64,000 bases of DNA from DATLGB01 sp038232275 (GCA_038232275.1 JBBSIC010000002.1:39504-103503); one strand, 5' to 3'. Positions 1 through 9,864 are shown, counted from the stretch's first letter. Notes: generated by a model from the sequence alone, not told the origin. Numbers and translations are program-made.

Positions 1-2
1 GC

Positions 3-1316
<1,314 letters not shown>

Positions 1317-1636
1317 GGTCCGGAACTGCTGCTGGGTCGGGGGAGGACGCCGTTGCTGGGCCGGGGAGGGCGCCGGTGTGCGGACCCATAAGTGCCCTCG
1401 CGCTGGGGCCGCCGAAGGGGTGAGCGTCAGTTGGTCCGCTCTGGGCCCGGTACGTGCCTTCGGCCGTTGTGCCCAATGCGAGAAGCGGGGCTATGCGGGC
1501 CTAAGTGACGCTGGCTCCGCCGTGGGCGGACGGCGAGCGCAGAAAGTGGGGTTCCGAGCCCTGACCCCTCACCCAGCCTGCTGTTGCAAGTGTGGTGCGA
1601 CTGCGTCGATCGGCCGGTCCGCGCCGCCGTCGCGGC
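1317..1636. other. Non-coding gap between gltB and the Nudix gene
   Basis: These 320 bases lie between two convergent stop codons. I see no credible protein here; the short open frames lack family-like sequence. The stretch at about 1548-1584 resembles one at 49836-49870 in another gene-poor gap (see findings). No clear hairpin terminator was found. Confidence 0.5.
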
Positions 1637-2047
1637 TCACGAGCATCCCAGCGCGTCGCAGGCGGCCTCGAGCAGCTCCCGGTCGCGGGCGTAGGTGAGC
1701 TGGGGCAGTGCCTCGGCCGCCGGCATCCAGCGCAGCTCGTCGACCTCGTGATTGGGGGTGAACGCCGGGGCGTCGACCGCCTCCACGAGCCAGTAGCGCA
1801 CGAGCTTGGAGCGGCCCTTGTGGTCGGTGTAGGTCGACGGGGGCAGCTCCTCACCCAGCGCGCCCCGCACGCCGATCTCCTCCTCGATCTCCCGCAGAGC
1901 CGCCTGCTCGAAGCTCTCGCCCGCGTCGAGCTTGCCCTTGGGCAGCGACCAGTCGTCGTAGCGCGGCCGGTGGATGACGGCGAACTCCGTCTCGCCGCGA
2001 TAGACGACGCCGCCGGCGGCCTTGACCTCGAACTCCATGCCTGGCAT
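1637..2047 (-). CDS. Nudix hydrolase, MutT/Ap4A-hydrolase type
   Basis: This 136-residue protein is a single Nudix domain. The full Nudix box G-x5-E-x7-REUxEExGU is intact, running from GKLDAGE to REIEEEIGV. The opening EFEVKAAGGVVYR is typical of small Nudix enzymes that clear oxidised or dinucleoside polyphosphates. The box glutamates bind Mg2+ and drive hydrolysis of a nucleoside diphosphate linked to X. The substrate cannot be told from sequence. The gene could begin at the methionine at 2047 or three codons later at 2038; the later start fits homologues that begin just before the first strand. It is divergent from the aquaporin gene, with about 60 bases between them for both promoters. 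Confidence 0.85.
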   Translation of the reverse strand: MPGMEFEVKAAGGVVYRGETEFAVIHRPRYDDWSLPKGKLDAGESFEQAALREIEEEIGVRGALGEELPPSTYTDHKGRSKLVRYWLVEAVDAPAFTPNHEVDELRWMPAAEALPQLTYARDRELLEAACDALGCS

Positions 2048-2109
2048 GGTCGCATGGGCGTTCCAGATGAGCGTTGGTCGGCTCTGGACTGCGACAGGGA
2101 GAAGACGTG

Positions 2110-2851
2110 ATGCTGGTCAAGCGTGCCGTTGCCGAGTTCGTCGGGACCTTCGTGCTGGTGTTCGGCGGGGTCGGAGCAGCGGTGATCGCGGGAGACAAGA
2201 TCGGCAATCTCGGCGTCGCGTTCGCCTTCGGACTGTCCCTGCTGGTGATGGCCTATGCGATCGGGCCGATCTCCGGCTGCCACATCAATCCGGCCGTGAC
2301 GCTCGGCCTCGTGGTTCGCGGCAAGATGAACATCGGCGAAGCCCTCTACTACTGGGCCGGCCAGCTCCTGGGCGGCTTCGTCGCCGCTGCGGTGCTGCTC
2401 GTTGATCGTCAAGTCGCCCGCCGGCGGCTACGACGCCGGCATGGCGGGCTTTGGGGCCAACGGCTACGGGAAGCACTCGCCCGGCGGCTATCCGCTCGGC
2501 GCGGTGTTCCTCGTCGAGGTCCTGCTCACCGGCCTGCTGATGTTCACGGTGCTGGCGGCAACGGATCGCATCGCCGAGGTCGCGTTCGCGGGGCTGCCGA
2601 TCGGCCTCGTGCTCGTCGTCATCCACCTCGTCGGCATCCCGGTCGACAACCTCTCCGTCAACCCGGCTCGGAGCGTCGGGCCGGCGATCTTCGTCGGCGA
2701 CTGGGCACTCTCCCAGCTGTGGGTGTTCGTCGTCGCGCCGCTCGTCGGCGCCGTGCTCGCCGCCCTCCTGCACGGCTGGCTGTTCTCCGGTGCGCGACAG
2801 GTCGACTCCGCGGAGTCCGCGGTCACCGCCACCCGGCCGGCTGACTCATGA
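2110..2851 (+). pseudogene. Aquaporin (MIP family, AqpZ-like), interrupted by a frameshift
   Basis: The first half (from ATG 2110, preceded by the ribosome site AGGGAGAAG at 2096-2104) encodes three membrane helices and the first NPA box, CHINPAVTLG. Near base 2401 the reading frame must shift by one base: ...AAAVLL in the first frame continues as LIVKSPAGGYDAG in the next. The second frame supplies the remaining helices and the second NPA box, SVNPARSVG, ending at 2851. Together the two halves match a complete 240-250-residue channel with nothing missing, so one extra base is enough to explain it. This may be a recent inactivating mutation or a sequencing error. Both NPA boxes and the GYGKHSPGGY loop suggest a water rather than glycerol channel. 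The end overlaps the convergent GH97 gene by six bases. Confidence 0.8.
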
Positions 2852-4570
2852 CGCGGGCCTCAGCTCGACGACGAAGCCGCCGTTGTGTGCGACGGGGACC
2901 TTCAGCGTCGTGCGGCGGCCGACCAGCGCGTCGTGCGCCACAAGGCCGCCGTCCGGCCCGTCGGTGATGACGTGGGCCGCGTAGGCCCGGCCGGAGAGGA
3001 AGCGCAGCGGGACGCGAAGCGACCGCCGGCCACCCGCGACGATCCCGCCCACGAACCAGCGCTCCCCCGACCGGCGGGCGACGATCGCGTGGGAGTCGGG
3101 CCGGCCCGAGAGCAGCCGTGTGTCGTCCCAGGCGGCCGGCACCGCGCGCAACAAGCGCGCCGCGAGGGGGTGCTCGGCGTAGCTCTCCGGCGTGTCGGCG
3201 AAGTGCTGCAGGCCGGACTCGAAGACCACGCTCTCGGCGAGCTCCTGCCCGTCGCTGGTGACCCGGGCGGGAGCCGAGAAGGTCACCGGCGTGTAGTCCA
3301 TGCCGCCGATCACGTTGCGGGTGAAGACGAGGTTGACGTTGTGGGCGGGCGACAGCGGCTTCATCACGGCGTGCTCGGCGCCCTGCACCCCCTCGAGCGT
3401 CAGCACGTTCGGCCAGGTGCGCTGGATGCCGCGCGGCACGGTGCAGCCGTGGAAGTCCACCACCAGCCGATGCGTCGCCGCGGCCCGCGCGATGTCGTCC
3501 ATCGCGCGGATCTGCGTCGCGTGGTCTGAGAGCAGGAAGTCCACCTTGATGCCCGCGACGCCCCAGCCGGCGAGCATGGACAGGGCCCGCTCCCGCTCGG
3601 CGGCGGTCGAGAGGTCGTGCCAGTCGAACCACAGGATCAGCTTCACGCCGCGCTGAGCGGCGTAGGCGGCGAGCCCGGGCACCCAGGCGAGGTCCCAGCC
3701 GGCGTCGACCGTCACGTACTCCCAGCCCTCGGCCGCGGCGGCGTCGACGTACGTGCGCTGGCGCTCGGGGCTCGCTGCGCTGCGAGGGTCCGACCACCAC
3801 GACCAGGCGGCGCGCCCCGGCGTGATCCAGGCGGTGTCGCTGATGCGCGACGGCGAGCCGAGCGCGAGCGGCAGGTCGGACTCCACGATGTCGGCGAGGC
3901 CGCCCAGGACCACGACGCGCCACGGCGTGCGGGCGGGCGCGGGCTCGTTGGGCGGCAGCTCGACGTGCAGTGCCCCGTGGCCGTGCGGATAGAGCTTGAG
4001 ATGTGACACCGCGGCGCGCTCGGCCCCGGCCTCGGTCAGCAGCGCATAGCGGCCGGCGGTGCGCAGGAGGGCCGGGAACGCGTAGCGCTCCTGCGGCGCG
4101 TAGCCGGCGAGGGCCCCGGGGACGTAGGGGTTCTCGTAGTCGGCGCGGTAGCTCTGCAGCCACGCCCGCGTGCCGGCGGGCGCGCGCAGCACGGTGCGCT
4201 CGGTGCCGGCGCGCAGCAGGCGGAAGGCGGCACCGTCGCAGGCGGCGAGGATCTGCACCCCGCGGCCGCCGCGGCCGGTCAGGCTCAGGCGGCGGGCGTC
4301 GAGGCGGTGCACGCGGCGCTTGCCCGACGGCGTGCGGAAGCGCTCGTGCACCGCGTCCCGGCGCGCGCGGAGCTTTCCCGCGGGTGCGTCGCCGAGGTCG
4401 GCGCGCAGCGCGACGTGGCCGGCGCGCGTCACGGTCAACCGCAGCCGGCCGCCCGCGGCGGAGACGGTGGCCCGCACGGAGCCCGCCGGCGCGGCGGCGC
4501 TCCAGGTGTGGCCGGGCGCCGTGGCGGAGGGCACGGGAACCGGCGCGCGCGCGAGATCGGCGGAGAGCAT
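2846..4570 (-). CDS. Glycoside hydrolase family 97 (alpha-galactosidase/alpha-glucosidase type)
   Basis: This 574-residue protein has the three-part GH97 layout: an N-terminal beta-sandwich (about 1-230), a TIM barrel (about 235-490) and a C-terminal beta domain. In the barrel, WITPGRAAWSWWSD, VTVDAGWD and KLILWFDWHD are typical of the family. The strand GVAGIKVDF ends in Asp344, where retaining members carry their nucleophile. Glu393 and Glu399 (in TLEGVQGAE) lie where the acid/base and Ca2+ ligands are found. The Asp suggests a retaining enzyme like the Bacteroides alpha-galactosidase rather than the inverting SusB. The substrate would be a small alpha-linked sugar. No clear signal peptide is seen at the chosen ATG, and no obvious ribosome site precedes it, so the start may be elsewhere. 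It is divergent from a secreted glycosidase-like gene. Confidence 0.85.
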   Translation of the reverse strand: MLSADLARAPVPVPSATAPGHTWSAAAPAGSVRATVSAAGGRLRLTVTRAGHVALRADLGDAPAGKLRARRDAVHERFRTPSGKRRVHRLDARRLSLTGRGGRGVQILAACDGAAFRLLRAGTERTVLRAPAGTRAWLQSYRADYENPYVPGALAGYAPQERYAFPALLRTAGRYALLTEAGAERAAVSHLKLYPHGHGALHVELPPNEPAPARTPWRVVVLGGLADIVESDLPLALGSPSRISDTAWITPGRAAWSWWSDPRSAASPERQRTYVDAAAAEGWEYVTVDAGWDLAWVPGLAAYAAQRGVKLILWFDWHDLSTAAERERALSMLAGWGVAGIKVDFLLSDHATQIRAMDDIARAAATHRLVVDFHGCTVPRGIQRTWPNVLTLEGVQGAEHAVMKPLSPAHNVNLVFTRNVIGGMDYTPVTFSAPARVTSDGQELAESVVFESGLQHFADTPESYAEHPLAARLLRAVPAAWDDTRLLSGRPDSHAIVARRSGERWFVGGIVAGGRRSLRVPLRFLSGRAYAAHVITDGPDGGLVAHDALVGRRTTLKVPVAHNGGFVVELRPAS

Positions 4571-4853
4571 GGCGTCAAGAACCGCTTCCAGAATGGGCCC
4601 GTCGTCCGGAACGGCCGTGAACCGAGCCGGTCGCCGCAGGGATCCGCAGGGAATGCCAATGGTATTTGCAAGGATTCATGTGGTGATCCGGCGAGGTGTT
4701 CACGGGCGTCGCCGGGCGACCCGGCATTCTGGAGGCGGTTCCAAGGCTAGGCTTGCCCGCTGCCGGTCAGGGGATGGACCTGGAGCTCCAGAGATCGCCC
4801 CCGCCTGCCGTTGCATGCTCTGCAGCCCACCCGACCGCGATCCACAGAAGCCC
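4571..4853. promoter_or_regulatory. Divergent intergenic region between two glycosidase-type genes
   Basis: This gap separates the divergent GH97 and secreted glycosidase-like genes and must hold both promoters. It has a locally AT-richer patch around 4650-4690 (with GGTATTTGCAAGGATTC) that stands out from its surroundings. I cannot assign a specific -35/-10 pair or a named regulator site. Confidence 0.3.
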
Positions 4854-5885
4854 ATGCGAACCCGCGTCCTCAGCCTCATCCTGCTTGCCCTCGCCGTCCT
4901 GGCGCTGCCCGCCGCCGCGTCCGCGAAGCCGATCCTCGGGGTCTCTGACAACCGGTCGACCATGCTGAGCGATCCGCTCTTCAGCGCTCTGGGCGTCAGG
5001 CAGGTGCGCGTCGTCGTCTCCTACAACGCGGTGTCGGCCGGCGAGAAGGGCGACGACGAGCTCTCCAGCCGCGTCGCGCCCTACATCTCGAGCGCTGTGG
5101 ACCTCGGCATCGACCCGCTGGTCGCCTTCGAGCACTCCCGCGGCAACGCGGCGGTGGTCTGCGCCCACGGCAAGGGCGGGAGCAAGGCGGTCTGCAAGCT
5201 CCCGTCGGTCGCCGCGTACAAGGCCGAGATCACGAAGTTCCTCACCCTCTTCCCGAGCGTGCACACGATCACCCCGTGGAACGAGGAGAACCACTTCTCC
5301 CAGGCGACGTATCGCGATCCCAAGCGCGCCGCGGGGTTCGCCAAGGCGGCGGAGCAGGTCTGCAAGTCGCTCGGGCGCCACTGCACGATCCCAACGATGG
5401 ACATCCTGGACTCCGCGAGCAACACGAAGTCCTCGCACCCGCGCTACACGAGCACCGTCAAGTACGTCAAGCGGCTGCGCAGCGCCTACGGCAAGCAGCC
5501 GGCCGTCTGCGGCATCCACAACTACGCCGACGTCAACCGCTTCCGCACCAGCGGCACCAAGGCGCTCACCAAGGCGATGCGGTGCAAGAGCTACTGGCTG
5601 ACCGAGACCGGCGGCGACTACCGCTTCGGCTCCTTCTGGAGCAAGGCCACCAAGAAGGTCGGCAGGTGCAAGACCTCGGCGGGCTGCCAGAAGAAGGCGA
5701 TGCAGTTCTTGTTCAAGCGCGTCGTCAAGGTCACGAGCAAGATCAAGCGGGTCTACATCTACAACTGGTTCGGCGGCTCCGAGCCGCGCTTCGACGCCGG
5801 CATCGTCAAGGGCAGCGGCAAGACGCCGTCGTCCAAGGCCCGCCCGGCGTACGGCGTGGTGAAGGCGCACGCGCCCGGCGCCTGA
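4854..5885 (+). CDS. Secreted glycosidase-like protein (clan GH-A-type fold)
   Basis: The chosen ATG gives 343 residues starting with a clear Sec signal peptide (MRTR, a hydrophobic run, then PAAASA at about residue 24). The mature part looks like a TIM-barrel retaining glycosidase. The pair TPWNEENH (Asn143-Glu144) resembles an NE acid/base at the end of strand 4. YWLTETGG (Glu251) resembles a nucleophile glutamate on strand 7. Several cysteines (103/114, 170/177, 219/243, 268/275 region) could form disulfides, consistent with export. I cannot name the family with certainty; GH39- or GH5-like are the nearest guesses. Upstream in-frame sequence exists but is Arg/Pro-rich and non-conserved in character, so the signal-peptide start is preferred. 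The neighbouring GH97 suggests a shared role in polysaccharide use. Confidence 0.65.
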   Translation: MRTRVLSLILLALAVLALPAAASAKPILGVSDNRSTMLSDPLFSALGVRQVRVVVSYNAVSAGEKGDDELSSRVAPYISSAVDLGIDPLVAFEHSRGNAAVVCAHGKGGSKAVCKLPSVAAYKAEITKFLTLFPSVHTITPWNEENHFSQATYRDPKRAAGFAKAAEQVCKSLGRHCTIPTMDILDSASNTKSSHPRYTSTVKYVKRLRSAYGKQPAVCGIHNYADVNRFRTSGTKALTKAMRCKSYWLTETGGDYRFGSFWSKATKKVGRCKTSAGCQKKAMQFLFKRVVKVTSKIKRVYIYNWFGGSEPRFDAGIVKGSGKTPSSKARPAYGVVKAHAPGA

Positions 5886-5891
5886 CCCGGT

Positions 5892-6560
5892 TCAGGGGGT
5901 GGGCGTCGCCGTCGCGGTAGGGCTCGCGGTCGGCGTCGGCGTCGGCGTGACGGTCGGCGAGGGCGCGGGCCTCGGCGTGGCGCTCGCGGTCGGCGTCGGC
6001 GTCGCGGTCGCGGTGCCCGTCGCCGTGGGCGTCGCCTTCCTGCCCCGGTGCCGGGACTTCCCGCCGGCGCTCTTGCGCGTCTTGCCGCCGAACAGCGTCG
6101 TGGCGTGGTTGCCGCCCCGGGCGATGGACTTGCCGGCCACGAGCTCGGGCACGGTGTAGACCAGCACGACGATGACGAAGGCGACGACGCCCGTCAGCAC
6201 CGCGGCGCGCCAGCGGTGCCTGCCCGCCGTCTTGTAGACGGACATCGCGCCGGTGGGCTCGGGCGGCGGCGGGGCGGGCTCGGTCGGGTCGTCCGGTTGG
6301 GGCGGGCCGGGCGGTCGCGGCGGCGGGGGCGGCTGGGGAGCACGCGTGGTGCGCTGCACGCGCACGGTCTGCAGCTTGTCGGCCGGCCGCGTCACCGCCT
6401 CCTTGACCAGGGCGACGATGACCGGGGTCAGCGCGGCGGAGAACAGGGCACCGCCCGACCACACCTGAGAGGTGAAATACGCCGCCACCGCTGACGCCAC
6501 GGCGGCTGCGGCGAGCGTGATGAGGTCCAGGTTGGATTGGCGCCGCCGTGGATCGGTCAC
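5892..6560 (-). CDS. Two-helix membrane protein with Thr/Pro/Ala-rich tail
   Basis: The 222-residue product has a hydrophobic hairpin near the N terminus (about 14-52), a proline-rich linker (about 75-105) and a second membrane segment (AVLTGVVAFVIVVLVYTV, about 118-140). A basic stretch and a roughly 50-residue low-complexity tail of alternating Thr, Pro and Ala follow. The tail is encoded by a tandem GC-rich repeat visible at 5900-6040. It overlaps the PP2C-type phosphatase gene upstream by four bases (ATGA), so the two are probably co-translated. The domain layout suggests a surface-exposed or wall-spanning tail. No enzymatic motif is visible and I do not recognise a named family. Confidence 0.6.
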   Translation of the reverse strand: MTDPRRRQSNLDLITLAAAAVASAVAAYFTSQVWSGGALFSAALTPVIVALVKEAVTRPADKLQTVRVQRTTRAPQPPPPPRPPGPPQPDDPTEPAPPPPEPTGAMSVYKTAGRHRWRAAVLTGVVAFVIVVLVYTVPELVAGKSIARGGNHATTLFGGKTRKSAGGKSRHRGRKATPTATGTATATPTPTASATPRPAPSPTVTPTPTPTASPTATATPTP

Positions 6561-7360
6561 AGCGGGGCCATCACCGCGGTTGCGACGTTGTCACCCGCGC
6601 CGGCCGCGCACGCCGTCTCGACGAGGGCGAGCGCCCCGGCGAGCGCGGTCGGCTCGGGGAGCGTGGCCAGCACGCGCGGAATGACGTCCGCGGGTCGCAG
6701 GGGGGAGATGAACTCCGACAGGCCGTCGGTGATCAGGACGATCCACTCGTCCGGCTCGAGGGCGGTGGACCCGCGCTGCACCGTGTTCTTGAGCGCACGC
6801 CTGCTCATCGGGTAGCCGATGAAGCGCATCGCCTCGCGGTTGACCTGGCGCGCCCGCTGGGAGCCCGGCCGGCCGACCACGATCGCCCCGTCGCCGATCG
6901 CCGCCCAGTTTAGGGCGCCGGCCGAGGCGAGGGCGAGGATCAGCACTGTGTTGCTGGCCGGATGCTGCGAGGCCATCCCCTTCGTCGCGATGACGGCATC
7001 GTTGACGCGGCCGAACAGCGCGAGCCATTCCCCGTCGTCCAGCGCCGCGGGCGGGTCGGCCCCGAAGGCCGCCAGCACCTCGTGCACGGCGACCGTCGGC
7101 GCGGTGGAGCCGTTGTGGCCGTCGGCGCATACGAGCAGCGTCGCGCGCGCGCCCACGACCACGGCCACCATGTCCTCGTTGGGGTCCTCGTAGCGGTAGG
7201 ACTTCTTGAAGCGCCCGCGGGTGATCGCCAGTGCGGCTCGCGCGCCGATCGAAAGCGACGCTACCTCGTCGAGCTCCTCGTGGTCGGTCCCCCAGAGGGC
7301 CCCCGCCGTTTCTCCGTCCGACACCACCCGTACCTTAGGCGCGTCCTGGTCGTCTCCCAC
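6557..7360 (-). CDS. PP2C-like (PPM) serine/threonine phosphatase
   Basis: The 267-residue protein carries the metal-binding core of PP2C phosphatases: CADGHNG (first metal-binding Asp-Gly), AIGDGAIVVG in the middle, LITDGLSEF, and GAGDNVATAVM near the end, where the last Asp-Asn pair completes the two-metal site. N-terminal KKSYRYEDPNED resembles the 'NEDs' entry motif. Such enzymes remove phosphate from Ser/Thr in proteins, often opposing kinases or acting on anti-sigma antagonists. It is the first gene of a two-gene unit with the membrane protein downstream, which might anchor or report to it. A STAS protein lies only 2 kb away, but a link is speculation. Confidence 0.8.
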   Translation of the reverse strand: MGDDQDAPKVRVVSDGETAGALWGTDHEELDEVASLSIGARAALAITRGRFKKSYRYEDPNEDMVAVVVGARATLLVCADGHNGSTAPTVAVHEVLAAFGADPPAALDDGEWLALFGRVNDAVIATKGMASQHPASNTVLILALASAGALNWAAIGDGAIVVGRPGSQRARQVNREAMRFIGYPMSRRALKNTVQRGSTALEPDEWIVLITDGLSEFISPLRPADVIPRVLATLPEPTALAGALALVETACAAGAGDNVATAVMAPL

Positions 7361-7383
7361 GAGAGAGCGAGCGCGTCCGCACC

Positions 7384-7842
7384 ATGCCTCTGTGCTTCAT
7401 CGAACCCAAAGACGCCGTCCGCGTCATTGCCGAGTCGGTGGGCCGGGAGGCGCGCCGCCAGCTCCTGTGCGAGCTGGTGCGCGCCTGGGTCGACGAGATC
7501 CCCGACGAGGAGCTGGCCGCCCACTACGCGAAGGCCCTCGCCGACCTCGACGAGCACGACCTGTCGATGCTCGCCGCCTGGCACGCCTCAATGGACGTCG
7601 GCCAGCCGATCGCCAACCGCGACTTCCTCGTGGGCGCCTACCCGGCGCTCGAGCACGACGCCCGGCGCGAGGCTCTGAAGCTCGCCGCGGGCTTTCGCGG
7701 CGAGGAGGCCTTCGCCAACGGCGTTGGTGAGGACGAGGCGCTCGACACCGTCCTGCCCTGGCTCTCCGGCGCCCGCTGCGAGGAGCTGCTCGAGGAGGCG
7801 CTCGAGCTGTACATGTGGGACCGCCTCGGCACCCACAACTGA
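7384..7842 (+). CDS. Conserved-looking hypothetical protein (helical, acidic)
   Basis: This 152-residue protein is predicted mostly alpha-helical and acidic. It contains SVGREARRQLLCELVRAW and DIPDEEL-like segments but no motif I recognise. It has no signal peptide or membrane segment. Coding use matches its neighbours (strong G/C at third positions), which supports a real gene. It begins 23 bases from the divergent phosphatase start and ends just before a convergent gene. The function is unknown. Confidence 0.6.
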   Translation: MPLCFIEPKDAVRVIAESVGREARRQLLCELVRAWVDEIPDEELAAHYAKALADLDEHDLSMLAAWHASMDVGQPIANRDFLVGAYPALEHDARREALKLAAGFRGEEAFANGVGEDEALDTVLPWLSGARCEELLEEALELYMWDRLGTHN

Positions 7843-7862
7843 CGGGGCCGCCCCCGCCCCCC

Positions 7863-8741
7863 TTACGCCTTGCGCAGCACGTCGTAGCGGCCGATGCCCG
7901 TGGTGCCCTGGGAGTGCCAGCGCACGAAGGAGAGGTCGAGGCGCAGGGAGCCGAGCTCGAGGGTGGAGCCGCAGATGACCTCGCCGGCCGCGCGGACCGG
8001 GTGGCCCGACTCCTCGGTGGCCCACAGCTCCAGGCCGGCGCGGCGTTGGTGGCCCGCGCCGTCGTAGGTGGTGGAGAGGCGGGGGTCGGCGACCGCGACG
8101 ATCTCCCCACCCTCGACGAGCGTGGCCCAGACGACGTCGTCGCCGTGCCCGTCGACACCGTCGGGGCGCAGGCTACAGAGCGCGAAGCCGCCGTGCTCGG
8201 AGCCGAGCCAGCCCGAGACCGTGCGGACCTGCGCGAGCGAGGACCAGTCGGCGACGCCCCAGGAGTGACCACGCTGGCCGAGGCCGTCGATCTCGGCGGT
8301 CTCGCCACCGGCGCGGACCGTCCCGCGGACGCGCACGAGCTGCTCGTAACCCGCCATCCCGCCGAGCCGGGCGACGGGCTCGGCGCTCGCGATCTCCGCC
8401 GGGGCGCTGATCGCGTCGAGCGCCAGCTCGAAGCCCGCATCGTCTCCGTCCCAGGCGACGGTCCAGTGCTCCAGCGGCGCGTCGGCCGTCGTGCGCAGCG
8501 GCCCGACCGACAGCGACGACCAGTCCGCCGCGGGCGGGAGGTCGAGCGCACCCCGCGCGTACGCGCCGAGCGGCTCGATGCCATGGAACAGGACGGCCAG
8601 CGCACTGCCGCCGTCGGCGGCGAGGCCGATCCGGGCCACGCCGAACCAGTCGTGCTCGGGGTCGCCCCAGGAGACCGTCACCGCGTCGGCGAAGCCCGGC
8701 GCGTCGAGCGGCCGGGCGGACTCGTCCGCGGTCGTGATCAC
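7863..8741 (-). CDS. CrtC/AttH-like lipocalin-fold protein
   Basis: The GTG start at 8741 gives 292 residues and overlaps the fxsA stop codon by four bases (GTGA), which is why I prefer it to longer versions. The protein has repeated beta-strand patterns and the core GLGQRGHSWGVADWSS, which I associate with the hydroxyneurosporene synthase (CrtC)/AttH superfamily of tandem lipocalin-like domains seen in actinobacteria. Members often bind or act on hydrophobic ligands, but no catalytic residue can be assigned here. It has no signal peptide. Translational coupling to FxsA, a membrane protein, is the only context clue. Confidence 0.6.
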   Translation of the reverse strand: MITTADESARPLDAPGFADAVTVSWGDPEHDWFGVARIGLAADGGSALAVLFHGIEPLGAYARGALDLPPAADWSSLSVGPLRTTADAPLEHWTVAWDGDDAGFELALDAISAPAEIASAEPVARLGGMAGYEQLVRVRGTVRAGGETAEIDGLGQRGHSWGVADWSSLAQVRTVSGWLGSEHGGFALCSLRPDGVDGHGDDVVWATLVEGGEIVAVADPRLSTTYDGAGHQRRAGLELWATEESGHPVRAAGEVICGSTLELGSLRLDLSFVRWHSQGTTGIGRYDVLRKA

Positions 8742-9199
8742 GGCCGGCGGGGGTCGGCGTCGTACGCCGTGCCGTCGATGTCGTAGGTCCGCAGTGTGCG
8801 CGGGGGCGGCGCGGGTCCGCCGGGCGTACGCAGCGACGCGGTCATCCGGCCGAGGAAGCGGCGCGCGAGCACGCGGCGCACGAGGGCGCGTGACGGCGGC
8901 ACCAGCAGCACCGCGCCGACGATGTCGGTGAGAAAGCCCGGGGTCAGCAGGAAGGCGCCGCCCATCAGCACGAGCGCGCCGTCGATGACCTCGGAGGCCG
9001 GCGGGCGCCCGGCCCGCAGCGCCTCGCTGAAGCGCCGCCACACGGTCCGCCCCTGCTGGCGCATCAGCCACGTGCCGACGACGGAATCGAGCAGCAGCAG
9101 GCCGATCGTGGGCAGCACGCCGATCGCCTGGCCGATCTGGATGATCACGTAGAGCTCCGCGATCGGGACGACGATGAAGAGGACGAACAGCAGGAGCAC
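8738..9199 (-). CDS. fxsA: FxsA family membrane protein
   Basis: The 153-residue protein begins with two membrane segments (LLLFVLFIVVPIAELYVIIQI and VLPTIGLLLLDSVVGTWLM). The family region follows: RQQGRTVWRRF, a short helix, GALVLMGGAFLLTPGFLTD and a last membrane helix. This is the standard FxsA layout. In E. coli, excess FxsA relieves exclusion of phage T7 by the F plasmid; the normal role is unknown. The ending is rich in Arg and Pro and probably disordered. It heads a two-gene unit with the downstream CrtC-like gene. Confidence 0.85.
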   Translation of the reverse strand: MLLLFVLFIVVPIAELYVIIQIGQAIGVLPTIGLLLLDSVVGTWLMRQQGRTVWRRFSEALRAGRPPASEVIDGALVLMGGAFLLTPGFLTDIVGAVLLVPPSRALVRRVLARRFLGRMTASLRTPGGPAPPPRTLRTYDIDGTAYDADPRRP

Positions 9200-9220
9200 G
9201 GTCCCCTCCGAGGATACGAC

Positions 9221-9496
9221 TCAGGCGAGCTCGAGCGCGACCGCGGGCAGGCGGTCGAGGCCCATCAGCTCGATCAGCCTGCGGATGTGCGGCTGGGGGT
9301 CGCGCAGGCGCAGCTTGCGGCCCTGCGCGCGCAGCCGGCGCGCGAGCACGGCCAGGTCCACCATCAGCGACGAGTCGGCGAAGCTCAGCCCGCGCAGGTC
9401 GACCACGACGTCGCGGCCTGGGGCGAGCACCTTCGACAGGGCACGCCGGCGGCGCCCGGAGGTGACGCGATCCTCTTCCCCGGTCACCAGGAGCAC
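9221..9496 (-). CDS. STAS-domain protein (anti-sigma antagonist type)
   Basis: The 91-residue protein is a small STAS domain. VVVDLRGLSFADSSLMVDLAVLA matches the strand-loop-helix around the phosphorylatable serine (in ADSS) of SpoIIAA/RsbV-like antagonists, and LRLRDPQPHIRRLIELMGLDRL matches the last strand and helix. In the family the unphosphorylated form binds an anti-sigma kinase and frees the sigma factor. The start is taken as the GTG at 9496, because an in-frame stop lies about ten codons upstream and no ATG is available. The N-terminal strand is short. No anti-sigma kinase or sigma factor is encoded nearby. Confidence 0.75.
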   Translation of the reverse strand: MLLVTGEEDRVTSGRRRRALSKVLAPGRDVVVDLRGLSFADSSLMVDLAVLARRLRAQGRKLRLRDPQPHIRRLIELMGLDRLPAVALELA

Positions 9497-9546
9497 GGAG
9501 TCATGGGCGTCGAAGGAGACGATTCAAGGCAAGCTACACCCCGGCC

Positions 9547-9861
9547 ATGGCTAGACTCAACCCCATGGTCGATGAAGAGGAAGTCACCGAAGCGCTGACC
9601 AACGTGATCGACCCCGAGCTGGGGCTCGACTTCGTCGAGCTCGGCCTAGTCTACGGCATCGCGATCGAGGGCGCCAAGGTGGAGATCACCTTCACCCTGA
9701 CCACCCCCGCGTGCCCGATCGGCCCACAGGTCTCCGAGCAGATGCAGGAGTTCGTCGGCGAGCTCGACGATGTCGACGATGTCGTCACCACCATGGTGTT
9801 CACGCCGCCGTGGTCCCCGGACAAGATGTCCGAGGACGCGAAGTTCGCCCTCGGCTACTGA
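9547..9861 (+). CDS. DUF59/MIP18 family iron-sulfur assembly factor (SufT/PaaD-like)
   Basis: The 104-residue protein has the DUF59 core: EALTNVIDPELGLDFVELGLVYG, then ITFTLTTPACPIGPQV with the conserved cysteine in TPxCP. Family members help carry or place Fe-S clusters in the cytoplasm (SufT, PaaD, eukaryotic MIP18). Homologues usually begin close to VDEEEVTEAL, so the second ATG at 9565 may be the true start; a TAGACT box at 9552-9557 just before it would fit a leaderless message. The last codons form the first copy of a 29-bp direct repeat. Confidence 0.85.
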   Translation: MARLNPMVDEEEVTEALTNVIDPELGLDFVELGLVYGIAIEGAKVEITFTLTTPACPIGPQVSEQMQEFVGELDDVDDVVTTMVFTPPWSPDKMSEDAKFALGY

Positions 9862-9864
9862 GCC
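9836..9864. repeat. 29-bp direct repeat, copy 1
   Basis: This is identical over 29 bases to 11644-11672. It covers the last eight codons and TGA stop of the DUF59 gene plus GCC. The two copies bracket about 1.78 kb that contains one secreted-protein gene and its own hairpin. Sequence on either side of the copies differs. Confidence 0.9.

Noticed and set aside
1378..1698. A 106-codon open frame after gltB
   Set aside because: There is no ribosome site and no family-like sequence, and it runs into the Nudix gene.
5900..6040. Tandem GGCGTC-type repeats as a possible CRISPR or satellite array
   Set aside because: They are in-frame low-complexity codons of the membrane protein tail, with no spacers.
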